NCBI GenBank assembly: GCA_037976565.1
Contig: CP137679.1
Coordinates: forward strand, 9,469,973 to 9,533,972
Direction: 5' to 3'
DNA from: Mesocentrotus franciscanus
Taxonomy: Eukaryota; Echinodermata; Echinoidea; Camarodonta; Strongylocentrotidae
DNA: 64,000 bases
Under the pieces are notes generated by a model. The model searched no databases and was not told where the DNA came from. It saw only the letters and a list, made by a program, of their open reading frames with translations. A program made the position numbers and the translations under genes. This document shows, one piece after another, positions 10,867-18,592 of the stretch; the stretch's first letter is position 1; each line of letters opens with the position of its first letter.

Positions 10867-11115
10867 ATGCCCGATGTACGCGCCAATGTAGGCAATATTT
10901 CAGTATTGCAGCAACAGCTTAAAACAGTATTTAGTTTGATTTTATCTTTGGTGATGCTTGCATTGTTATCTGTCATTACATATTTATCGGAGAAACAACG
11001 TGCCGGGAATTTGAACTTTAGTGTCACAGCTAACGATCCAAGTTCAGCGAATGTACCATACTTTCTGCGGTGGAATCACTCTGATCTAAATGATCAGAAT
11101 GTCACGTACATGTAA
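10867..11115 (+). CDS. Small single-pass membrane-like protein, Polinton
   Basis: The 82-aa ORF starts at ATG 10867, 82 bp after the polymerase stop. It has a polar N-terminus, one strongly hydrophobic segment at about residues 22-43 (FSLILSLVMLALLSVITYL) and a polar C-terminus with N-x-S/T sites. It sits in the tightly packed left-arm gene row between the polymerase and the ATPase, which supports it being real. I do not recognise the family. Small membrane proteins of virus-like elements often act in entry or egress, but nothing in the sequence proves that here. Confidence 0.5.
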   Translation: MPDVRANVGNISVLQQQLKTVFSLILSLVMLALLSVITYLSEKQRAGNLNFSVTANDPSSANVPYFLRWNHSDLNDQNVTYM

Positions 11116-11302
11116 CGTTAGAAGATTGTCCACGGGTATAGCGCTGTTTGAACCCATTTTCCGTTTGTTTAGAAATACTTTTTTGTATGTAACTCGGATA
11201 GTTTACGCGGTCTACTTATCAGGTGCAACTCGGTCGATCCTGTGGTCATATGTTTCAAGATTTTTGCTGAGACGCGGTATTAACTTTTTGCGGCGTAATT
11301 GA
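11090..11302 (+). CDS. Small basic hydrophobic ORF, Polinton (uncertain)
   Basis: The 70-aa ORF overlaps the previous one by 26 bp and ends 4 bp before the ATPase start. It is rich in Arg and aromatic residues (YVSRFLLRRGINFLRRN at the end) with an amphipathic middle. The tight fit between neighbours favours a gene, but short length and lack of a recognised family leave it uncertain. It could instead be a chance frame or the second half of a frameshifted small gene. Confidence 0.35.
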   Translation: MIRMSRTCNVRRLSTGIALFEPIFRLFRNTFLYVTRIVYAVYLSGATRSILWSYVSRFLLRRGINFLRRN

Positions 11303-11306
11303 AATC

Positions 11307-11948
11307 ATGACTTTGAAATTTATTCACCCGTTTACTTGCATCGTAGCGGGTCCCACCGGTAGTGGGAAAACTGTATTTGTGCGCAAACTTTTGAAATTCA
11401 ATCAGGATCTGATTGAAAAGCCACCGCAAAAGATCATTTGGTGTTACGGAGTGTACCAAAATGCTTATTCCGAAATGTTAAGCGAAATACCCGGTATTGA
11501 ATTTATTGAGGGGTTTCCAAGCAATTTTGAGAGTCTCCTCGATCCAAATGTTCGTAACTTGCTCGTTGTCGATGATTTAATGGCAGAATGCACTAAAGAT
11601 GCGAAAATGACTAGTTTATTCACACGTGGGTCGCATCACAGAAATTTATCAATTTGTTTTATCGTTCAAAACCTTTTCCATCAAAATCGGGAGACTCGCA
11701 CCATCAGTTTAAACGCTCAATATTTGGTAATGTATAAGAATCCCCGGGATAGATCTCAAATCGCGCATTTGGGGCGTCAGCTCTATCCCGGTCAGGTAAA
11801 ATACGTACAAGAGTCGTACAACGATGCCACTAAAGAGCCTTACGGCTATCTCTTAATTGATTTAAAATCTAGTACCCCGGAAGAGTACAGACTAAGGACC
11901 AAAATATTTCCGGATGAATTTACCGTCGTCTACGTTAAAAAACTATAA
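11307..11948 (+). CDS. Genome-packaging ATPase (FtsK/HerA superfamily)
   Basis: The 213-aa protein is the usual length for the Polinton packaging ATPase. Walker A GPTGSGKT is at residues 15-22 and Walker B LLVVDDLM at about 85-92. A later stretch with FTRGSHHRNLS and IVQNLFHQ matches the sensor region of the adenovirus IVa2-distant, PRD1 P9-like ATPases. It would pump the element's DNA into a capsid. The ATG at 11307 is the first in frame and directly follows the preceding ORF. The frame is complete, with no lesion. Confidence 0.93.
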   Translation: MTLKFIHPFTCIVAGPTGSGKTVFVRKLLKFNQDLIEKPPQKIIWCYGVYQNAYSEMLSEIPGIEFIEGFPSNFESLLDPNVRNLLVVDDLMAECTKDAKMTSLFTRGSHHRNLSICFIVQNLFHQNRETRTISLNAQYLVMYKNPRDRSQIAHLGRQLYPGQVKYVQESYNDATKEPYGYLLIDLKSSTPEEYRLRTKIFPDEFTVVYVKKL

Positions 11949-11986
11949 CACCGGTGGAGTCTTCGATTTTATTTCATTCATTCACG

Positions 11987-12238
11987 ATGGCTCAAAGAGT
12001 TAAGAACCATTTATCGGAACTTTGTGTTTTAGCCAAGTGTCCACCTAAACAGCGTAAAGCCTATTTACAACACGCGAAAAAGGAATTGATCACGTGTTTG
12101 TCAGAATGTTGCGCCAACGCTTTAAAAGGTCATGTACCGCTTTCAACCTCTCAAAAGAAGGCTTTGTCACGGCACAAGAAACATATCCGTGAAGTAGCCA
12201 ATAAGCGAAACAGCCATCGGAAGAGAAAAGATATTTAG
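11987..12238 (+). CDS. Small basic Polinton protein, truncated by a stop
   Basis: The first true ATG is at 11987 (MAQRVKNHLSEL); the longer frame from 11954 would need a GTG start. The 83-aa product has a helical Cys-containing segment (LSELCVLAKCPPKQRKAYL) and a Lys/Arg/His-rich C-terminus. I recall very similar proteins in other animal Polintons, where the basic region continues into a short hydrophobic tail beginning with a GGFLG-like motif. Here the same frame has a TAG at 12236-12238, and that tail follows in frame up to a second stop at 12299-12301. This copy is therefore cut about 20 residues short by a nonsense change. The function is unknown to me; a role in the virion is plausible. 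Confidence 0.75.
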   Translation: MAQRVKNHLSELCVLAKCPPKQRKAYLQHAKKELITCLSECCANALKGHVPLSTSQKKALSRHKKHIREVANKRNSHRKRKDI

Positions 12239-12326
12239 ATTCAAAAAGGTGGATTTCTTGGTTCATTGCTTGAGCCAATATTGTCATTATTTATGAAGTA
12301 GTTGCATTGTCTAAACAAACAAAAGT

Positions 12327-13112
12327 ATGGAATACGCCAAAAAAATGACGTTGGTACCGGAGAAGATAGCACGTGCAGTTCACGCATCTGCCTTAAAAGA
12401 TCAGCCGACTCGCCGTGCCTTATCCAAGTTAGACAGTGAGATGCATGCCATTTTAAACTCGGACGGGATGTCCGATAAAGAAAAGGTAATTCGTTATAAT
12501 GAAGTATTGCAAAAATTCTTACAGCTTTATCAATACGAAACCCAACCTTTACCCATTCACGTTGATGTTGAAGATGTTACTGGTAAAGATACTATTGACA
12601 ATGACAAAGTCAAACCCAACGTTAAAACTGAAGTTGAAAACGAAGTAAAAAATAAAGTCTTAAATTTGTTACCCGCCACTTTGAAGAAGCGGGGAACTAT
12701 GTTGATAGATCACTTGTTATCCAATCCCTTGTCCTCTTCTCGACAATGGAATGACCTTGGGGAACTGATGGTCAATGGTAAAAGTATTCATGGTTCTAAT
12801 ATAGTAGACTTAATATACGATGTATTGAAAGGACGTAAGTCGTCACAGCCTATTGGATGGCAGCATTTTCTCCGTGTCTTGATTGATTCTAACGTACCGG
12901 AATCTTTGCTTTCAAATGTAGAACGTCGTACTTTGTTAAAGAAAATTAAGAGTAAGACTCCCACTGGATCGGCACCTCCGCCTAGTTTGCCCAAAGAATT
13001 ACCACTTATTCCCGTTTTAACAACGACGACAAAACCTACTTCTGTACCGCTTACGAAGCGAAAATATTCGACTCGGTCTAAAGAGTCAAATTTGAAGTGG
13101 GAAAGCTTTTAA
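12327..13112 (+). CDS. Conserved Polinton protein of unknown function
   Basis: The 261-aa ORF has a complete frame and starts MEYAKKMTLVPEKIARAVH, a start type I recall as common to animal Polintons. Residues 1-80 are helical with heptad-like spacing. An acidic and charged linker is at about 88-120. A compact domain at about 120-215 (LLPATLKKRGTMLIDHLL, then GWQHFLRVLID) is followed by a Pro/Ser/Thr-rich basic tail. It is the last plus-strand gene before the convergence zone. It is probably structural or assembly-related by position; no catalytic motif is visible. Confidence 0.75.
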   Translation: MEYAKKMTLVPEKIARAVHASALKDQPTRRALSKLDSEMHAILNSDGMSDKEKVIRYNEVLQKFLQLYQYETQPLPIHVDVEDVTGKDTIDNDKVKPNVKTEVENEVKNKVLNLLPATLKKRGTMLIDHLLSNPLSSSRQWNDLGELMVNGKSIHGSNIVDLIYDVLKGRKSSQPIGWQHFLRVLIDSNVPESLLSNVERRTLLKKIKSKTPTGSAPPPSLPKELPLIPVLTTTTKPTSVPLTKRKYSTRSKESNLKWESF

Positions 13113-13999
13113 AATGTTGTTTACACACGCTTTACTTTTTGTTGTTGTTGGTTATACTGTCAAAAATATATATATATATTATACTGTTGTTGTTTTGTTA
13201 AAGATGTATCCAATTTTACACGTAATGCAAAGGCATTGATTCAGTAAAGAACTCGTAACTTGATATATCTTCTTTTTTCTTCTTCAAATGACATTTTTAT
13301 ACTAGTGTTTGATATAACTCTCTTTTTTTTTAATGTGTAAAAGCTGTGGACATTGTAAACTTTGTGAACACTATGTGAACAATTGTCAGTAGGGGTGTCA
13401 ATGTATGTTATTTTTGATGTTTTTTTGTTGTTTTGAGGGGGGGGGTTAATGTCGAATGATTTGATATTGTATAATCATCAGTGAGTCCAAGAAAACATGT
13501 TAAAGCACGACAGTAATAATAACGCAAACAATATGTATCGTATACATGTGTATATAAAAGTTTATTTTTTCATATTCTCTGCAATATATATTGTACATAA
13601 TAAACTGATTTACAAGTGAGAAACTAAATTTCATGCAGTCCTTTTAAAATACTTTATTCCTCGTGTCCCTTTGTCTAAGATTGTGCGTGCGAGACAAAGA
13701 AAGAACGAGAGGGAGAGAGAACAAGAGAGAGAGAGAGAACAAGAGAGAGAGAGAGAAAAAGAGAGAAGGTGTTAAAATACAACGCAATGATGATGTAACT
13801 ACAAACATCGTACTTTTACACTATCATGACTATTCTACTAACACATGTACATGAACGCAATACAGTTTCAAACAACATACCCTATGTTTATTTACAAAAT
13901 GAACAATTTTATCTTCTTTAAAAAAAAAAAAAATCATTGTTGAACGAAATACAAATGAACGATCTATTCTACTTTCTTTAACATTTAAATTATCTAAGA
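13113..13999. terminator. Convergent 3' zone between Polinton gene arms
   Basis: There is no supported gene here. AATAAA occurs on the plus strand at 13599-13604, and its reverse complement occurs at 13653-13658 and 13887-13892. These are placed to end the plus-strand row and the minus-strand protease transcript. The zone also has an AT dinucleotide run near 13168-13178, a G run near 13436-13445 and a (GA)n run at about 13705-13765. The GA run produces a spurious 63-aa open frame. Confidence 0.5.
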
Positions 14000-14515
14000 C
14001 TAAGCTTTGTTATCAATTCCTCGTAATATAAAGTCCATATCATACATGGGTACATTGAGTTTGCGTTGAGAATGAATATAAGTATAAACTTTGCGGTCAT
14101 TTTGTGTTCGATTGAGAGTGAAGCGTGAAACAATACTCGACGTGCTATCGCCTTTGACTCTGTGTAACAAAAAATACAAACAGTATTGTCCGCATACAGC
14201 GGACCAATGAGACTGTAATGATCGAGTATTAAAACTCCATGCTTTGGAGTGATTGTCTAAGAAAGTCTTAAAATGCATGGAACACCGTGATGGGGGTCTA
14301 CCGAATGAATCAAAAAAATCAGCGTTACCATATTTGTTAAAATACATGGCAACCCAATGACTACCGGGTTGGTCGTGACGGTCTACATTAACGATGTAGG
14401 CCGATGGAAATCTATTTACTGACTTGGGTAATCGGTCGGATGGAAAAACTCCCACGAAAATGTCTTTTAGTTTGATGTCTGTATCAATCACACTTTGAAT
14501 GTGCAAGGAATTCAT
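14000..14515 (-). CDS. Adenain-type cysteine protease
   Basis: The 171-aa protein of the C5/Ulp1-like fold is the maturation protease of Polintons. Expected catalytic residues are all visible: His53 in GSHWVAMYF, Asp69 in ADFFDSFG, Gln101 in RSLQSHW (oxyanion hole) and Cys108 in AVCGQYCLYFL. The Gln-to-Cys spacing of 7 matches adenovirus protease. It is the last gene of the minus-strand row, 24 bp after the capsid gene. The frame is complete. Confidence 0.92.
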   Translation of the reverse strand: MNSLHIQSVIDTDIKLKDIFVGVFPSDRLPKSVNRFPSAYIVNVDRHDQPGSHWVAMYFNKYGNADFFDSFGRPPSRCSMHFKTFLDNHSKAWSFNTRSLQSHWSAVCGQYCLYFLLHRVKGDSTSSIVSRFTLNRTQNDRKVYTYIHSQRKLNVPMYDMDFILRGIDNKA

Positions 14516-14539
14516 GCTTTTATCGGGTAATACCGCAAA

Positions 14540-15868
14540 TTAACTACCAAAGTCCACAATGATGTTACGGTTTCTGTCAATTTCAATGACACTTTCGTAT
14601 TCTGCGTATACCAGCACATTGATGGTTTCTGGCAAAGGTTCGGCAAACTGCATCTCTAGACGTACGTTGCCATTTTTTCGAAGATTGAAGCAATCACCGG
14701 CTGACAAATCTGGAGTTAAATCAAACGCATACAGCGTATATCCCTGACCGTAATCTTTTCTGTCAATATGATTTCCTTTGTCCTGAAACATAGAATTGAC
14801 GCCTGAAAATAGCGTCTGATACGCCAAGATATAGTTCGGGTCTTGTTCGGAAAACTTCGGTCTTAGAGGTTTCCAGGGAACCTGTTCGGAGTCTACGTAC
14901 AATGACAGAAAATTTAAGTTGTAATGATGAAAGTTGAAGGGGTTCTTCCGGTAATCCCCATTAAATGCCACGTTGCTGACACACCCAACGACCAATCGTT
15001 TTGGTATCTGCCCTAAAATAAGACTTTCTCTGCTAAAAGACAAATTCCCGCGAGGTATGCTGAACGTCTTGACATCTGAGCGCCTGATGGGATATTTTGC
15101 CGTTTGCGTCTCTAAATGTTTCGCGTGGCCCAGGCTTGCTTCCGGGCTCAACTTTACGCGTCTTACGTGAAGAGACGCATTCGTGATGACAACCTTGAAG
15201 TTCGCATTTTCAGTGTTTGACATGAGACTGAAAGTGCTCTTACTGCGATTTAGCTTAAGTTTAATGTCTACGCCGCCCAATAGAAGTCGTTCTTGAAAAA
15301 ACATGTCCAGGTGGAGAGCGCCGATCATGTCCAGTCCCCTACTATTTCTGATAAAATCATAACGTCTCTTCATTCCATCGTTTCCTTTAATAGCAGCCAA
15401 GGGGTTACTATCATCCATGTAACCGGGTGTGTCCTTATAAAATAACGAGGACGTGAGTTGAGATTCTTTAGCCGCAGGCCCGTAAGTCAGCAGCGTTTCT
15501 AGGATTGACCGGTACGGATAGGTGTTGGTTGATGGTGTTATCAGTCTATCGTTTAGCATCATGTCCACGTCACTAAAGAGTGAGTGCATAAAGAGATTTG
15601 TCGGGGCGACTTGAGCATCGTCGGCCAGGGGAGTACCGTCACCATTCACCACTTTGGCTTGAAGATGCAACAAACTCTGTGACAGGTCTGTATACTCATC
15701 GGTAGACCCTTGTAGATGAAACTGAATCGGAGTTGCATCGGTAATGTTAGTGAGGGGAAAATATTCGACCCATTTTCCATTTTCGATCGTGGTTTGAGTG
15801 GGTGGAATAGTGAACAAATCAACTTCTGATTTTGAACACTCGCAGGACAGTCTGTGAATCTTTTCCAT
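14540..15868 (-). CDS. Major capsid protein (double jelly-roll type)
   Basis: The 442-aa protein starts at the ATG whose first base is 15868; the longer frame to 15877 would need a TTG start. It contains blocks I recognise from Polinton capsid proteins often named F54H12.2-like in animal annotations: WVEYFPLTNITDATPIQFHL near the start, NLFMHSLFSDVDMMLNDRLI, and STNTYPYRSILETLLTYG. The beta-rich character and length fit a double jelly-roll capsid protein. It lies beside the penton-like gene and the protease, as expected for a virion module. No lesion is seen. Confidence 0.88.
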   Translation of the reverse strand: MEKIHRLSCECSKSEVDLFTIPPTQTTIENGKWVEYFPLTNITDATPIQFHLQGSTDEYTDLSQSLLHLQAKVVNGDGTPLADDAQVAPTNLFMHSLFSDVDMMLNDRLITPSTNTYPYRSILETLLTYGPAAKESQLTSSLFYKDTPGYMDDSNPLAAIKGNDGMKRRYDFIRNSRGLDMIGALHLDMFFQERLLLGGVDIKLKLNRSKSTFSLMSNTENANFKVVITNASLHVRRVKLSPEASLGHAKHLETQTAKYPIRRSDVKTFSIPRGNLSFSRESLILGQIPKRLVVGCVSNVAFNGDYRKNPFNFHHYNLNFLSLYVDSEQVPWKPLRPKFSEQDPNYILAYQTLFSGVNSMFQDKGNHIDRKDYGQGYTLYAFDLTPDLSAGDCFNLRKNGNVRLEMQFAEPLPETINVLVYAEYESVIEIDRNRNIIVDFGS

Positions 15869-15900
15869 GATGAGCAATGTTTGATTTTTTGCGGAGCGGG

Positions 15901-16263
15901 TTAATTATCAAAAATGTCAGAAGTTTTCCTTCTCTTGGCTTTTCGCACACTGTTGCGTTCTTTTCTAGGACGGCTCCTTTTATTCTTACTTTTCTTCACC
16001 TCGGGTTGAAGATCCCGTGCCAACCTTTTGAGGTTAACCGTAGTAGCGCGCTTCACGTTTTCTCCATTCAAGACATCTCGTGCAACGTGCATCCCCGTCT
16101 TTAGGGCTTTCCTTCCGATAAGTTTTCCTCCTTCTTTGAGAAACGGGACAGCAGACCGTAGCATTCCCTTCAGCATGCTTCCCAATCCGTAGCCACGCTG
16201 CATACGGGCTCCCCGAAAAACGGGAAGAGATCCTCCCCGATGTAGGCCTAATTCGTAGCTCAT
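15901..16263 (-). CDS. Small basic core-like virion protein (GLGS type)
   Basis: The 120-aa protein has an N-terminal glycine-rich region LPVFRGARMQRGYGLGSML, a middle hydrophobic/basic helix (GGKLIGRKALKTGMHVARDVL) and a strongly basic C-terminus (KKSKNKRSRPRKERNS). This layout resembles the small DNA-binding or capsid-cement proteins of Polintons and adenovirus-related elements. It lies between the penton-like gene and the capsid gene. A condensing role on the packaged DNA is inferred from charge and position only. Confidence 0.7.
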   Translation of the reverse strand: MSYELGLHRGGSLPVFRGARMQRGYGLGSMLKGMLRSAVPFLKEGGKLIGRKALKTGMHVARDVLNGENVKRATTVNLKRLARDLQPEVKKSKNKRSRPRKERNSVRKAKRRKTSDIFDN

Positions 16264-16271
16264 GATGCCGT

Positions 16272-17030
16272 CTAAAATAGAAAACTTTGTTTTCGAGTAG
16301 ATCGAAAATGTAGTTTCACGACTACTTTCCCACTTTGAAATGGTACCTTTTCACCAAAGTCGCTCCTTATATCTAGCTGTATAGTATCGATGTAGTTTGT
16401 TTTAACGGGCAGGTAATGGGGCATCTGGTAGGAATGAGAAAGCACTTGTCCAGCCTTCTTGGGGTTCGTGGGAACAATGCGTAGCAAGGGTGCACTAACA
16501 TCACCCACCCTTTGATTTTCTATGATATCCGTGTACACGTACAATGCAAATAGTCCTCCATTGATATCGGGTAAGAATGAAGCTTGCGTATTTTCCGTGA
16601 GATTTTTCTTTGAAAAACCAAGAAGTTGGGCCAATCCTGCGCAGAGGTCAACTTCCGTATCGGTTTTGACATGAGCTTCAGCTTTGTACGTCAGTGGATT
16701 GATGTTGAATTGCGCGTTATTCTTCAAGCTCCCTGGAAAAGATTCATTCAGTGCGAGGCATATACTCTCTGCGTCGCTGTACTGCCCCTCAGGTAGCCGA
16801 CCCGGACCGATAATTTGTTCTCCCACGGAAAAGATGTATCTGTTGTTCTCATGATTGACATTCAACCAAGAGTGTGGATAAATGATATCTACCAGGGCAA
16901 CTTCCCATTCTCCACGTAAATTTAAAGGTGTGGCCAATTTGGTGGTAAAACTTGTCAGAGTATTATTGGGAAAATAGTCGAATGAACTGTTGCTGGGGAG
17001 TGTTACATAGACTTGATCTTCACTCTCCAT
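16272..17030 (-). CDS. Minor capsid (penton-like) protein
   Basis: The 252-aa beta-rich protein opens with VYVTLPSNSSFDYFPNNTLT, followed by TTKLATPLNLRGEWEVALVD and YPHSWLNV. These are diagnostic of the Polinton minor capsid protein, predicted to have a single jelly-roll fold and to sit at the capsid vertices. It starts 23 bp after the integrase stop and ends 8 bp before the basic core-like gene. The frame is complete. Confidence 0.85.
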   Translation of the reverse strand: MESEDQVYVTLPSNSSFDYFPNNTLTSFTTKLATPLNLRGEWEVALVDIIYPHSWLNVNHENNRYIFSVGEQIIGPGRLPEGQYSDAESICLALNESFPGSLKNNAQFNINPLTYKAEAHVKTDTEVDLCAGLAQLLGFSKKNLTENTQASFLPDINGGLFALYVYTDIIENQRVGDVSAPLLRIVPTNPKKAGQVLSHSYQMPHYLPVKTNYIDTIQLDIRSDFGEKVPFQSGKVVVKLHFRSTRKQSFLF

Positions 17031-17053
17031 GATTGCAACGTCTAATGAATACT

Positions 17054-18046
17054 TTACGGCACGTCATTCGATTTTTGAAGATTATCTACCCATTGGTTAA
17101 AAGATAAAGGATAGCCTAAAAACTTTACGAGGTATTCTGTTTTACCCCCTCGTTTACGCTTCTTCAATATTTTCTCAACTCGATATACATCGTCTTTCCC
17201 CTTGTTAACTTTCTGAAGCTCTTGCTCGTAAAAAGTCCCTAGCACTTTTTCTCCGTGGTCGTCAACCAAGTCGTACACTGGTACGTCCCGTTTCTTCTTT
17301 TGTTTTACGTTAAATACCTCTTCCGTCCAATTAGGAAGATACCCCTTTTCAAATGTCCGTTTGGCTTTGCTAATGCGAACTCGTTCCCCCACGCTGTACT
17401 TTGAAGATTTCACGTTGGATGATTTAGATTTTGATTTGTACAGCGTTTTCCATACATCCTATTTCAAAGTGTTGCGATGGGTAAAGTACTTATACATCCT
17501 TTCTTTGAGAGTGCGATTGAACCTCTCTATCACACAGGCTTTGACCGTGTTTTGGGTAGTGTAAAACAAAATGTCCTTTTCTTTGAGAAAGGACTGAAAT
17601 ATTCTGTTTGTAAATTCAGTCCCTTTATCCGTTTGAATATGGTAAGGCTCCCTCTTTGACCTTTGGATAATTTTTTGGAGCGCTGAGACTAAACTCTTTC
17701 CCGTCTTATCTGTGAGAGGAATAACCCATGCAAATTTTGATAGAACGTCGATGCATGTCAACAAGTACTTATATCCAGCATTGTGTCTGGAAAGAGATGA
17801 CAAATCAGCCAAGTCCATCTGCCATACATCATCCATCCCATACGCCATGACTCTACTTCTCGTAAATTTTCGTCTCACAGGACGATGAAGAGTATAGGTA
17901 TCATTCCCTTCCAGCCATTGTTTGATTTGTTTTCTCGACAAGTCAAACACACCCTCTTTCTTGACAAATCGAAACAGTTTCTCAACACCACCAAAACCAG
18001 CTTCATGCTTCGGATCAGAGTAAATCTTTCTCAAGTATTCTTCCAT
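17054..18046 (-). pseudogene. Retroviral-type integrase with C-terminal chromodomain, damaged
   Basis: One minus-strand frame of 331 codons holds the whole integrase but is interrupted by TAG at 17459-17461. The first 195 aa contain the N-terminal DPKHEAGFGGVEKL segment and the rve catalytic core. Its acidic triad is Asp78 (WQMDLADL), Asp140 (QTDKGTEF) and Glu174 (VIERFNRTL). After the stop, an SH3-like segment and a chromodomain follow (VYRVEKILKKRKRGG, then YLVKFLGYP). Compared with the family, about 25-30 residues normally found between the catalytic core and the C-terminal part are absent exactly at the stop. A small deletion probably created the TAG. The integrase would otherwise catalyse insertion with the 6-bp duplication seen. 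Confidence 0.85.
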
Positions 18047-18319
18047 TACTCAATCGTCACGCTCTACATTCACAAGTAACCACGTGCACATCACAAATGA
18101 CATTCAGCATACACTTCAATCTGGTTATAAGCTGGAAAACTAGTCGAACTAAATATAAGAATGCAACAAAAGTAATGTTCTTTTTTTTCATACGCAAACG
18201 TCATTGCTACTTTATTTAAATCATACAACAAAAACCCGTGGGTAATATCACATTTTCAAGTTTCAGCTGCACGTTAGTTTAAAAAAAAAATAAAAAATAA
18301 AAAATAAAATCTATAGAAA

Positions 18320-18364
<45 letters not shown>

Positions 18365-18592
18365 CGAAAGATTAAACAAAAGTGTAAATCCAATAAAATT
18401 TAACATTATTATTATTATTTTTTTTTTTTTCCTGCAACATCCAAAAGCAGTTAAATACATTTATACAAACAAAAAAAAGTTCACCGTTTACATTGTTACA
18501 AAATTTTCCCCCAAAAAAAATTAAAAATAAATAAATAAATACTTCAAATGTGTATATTCACATTTTAAAATTTCCGGTAAAGTTTTCCGCCG
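18047..18592. other. AT-rich non-coding spacer in the Polinton right arm
   Basis: This stretch holds A runs and a (TA)n run at about 18328-18357, with no supported ORF. It separates the integrase start from the stop of the acidic protein gene. It may carry the 5' region of integrase transcripts and the 3' end of the upstream gene; no clear polyadenylation signal dominates. Confidence 0.4.

Noticed and set aside
13663..13854. 63-aa ORF of Arg/Glu repeats
   Set aside because: It is a translation of a (GA)n microsatellite.
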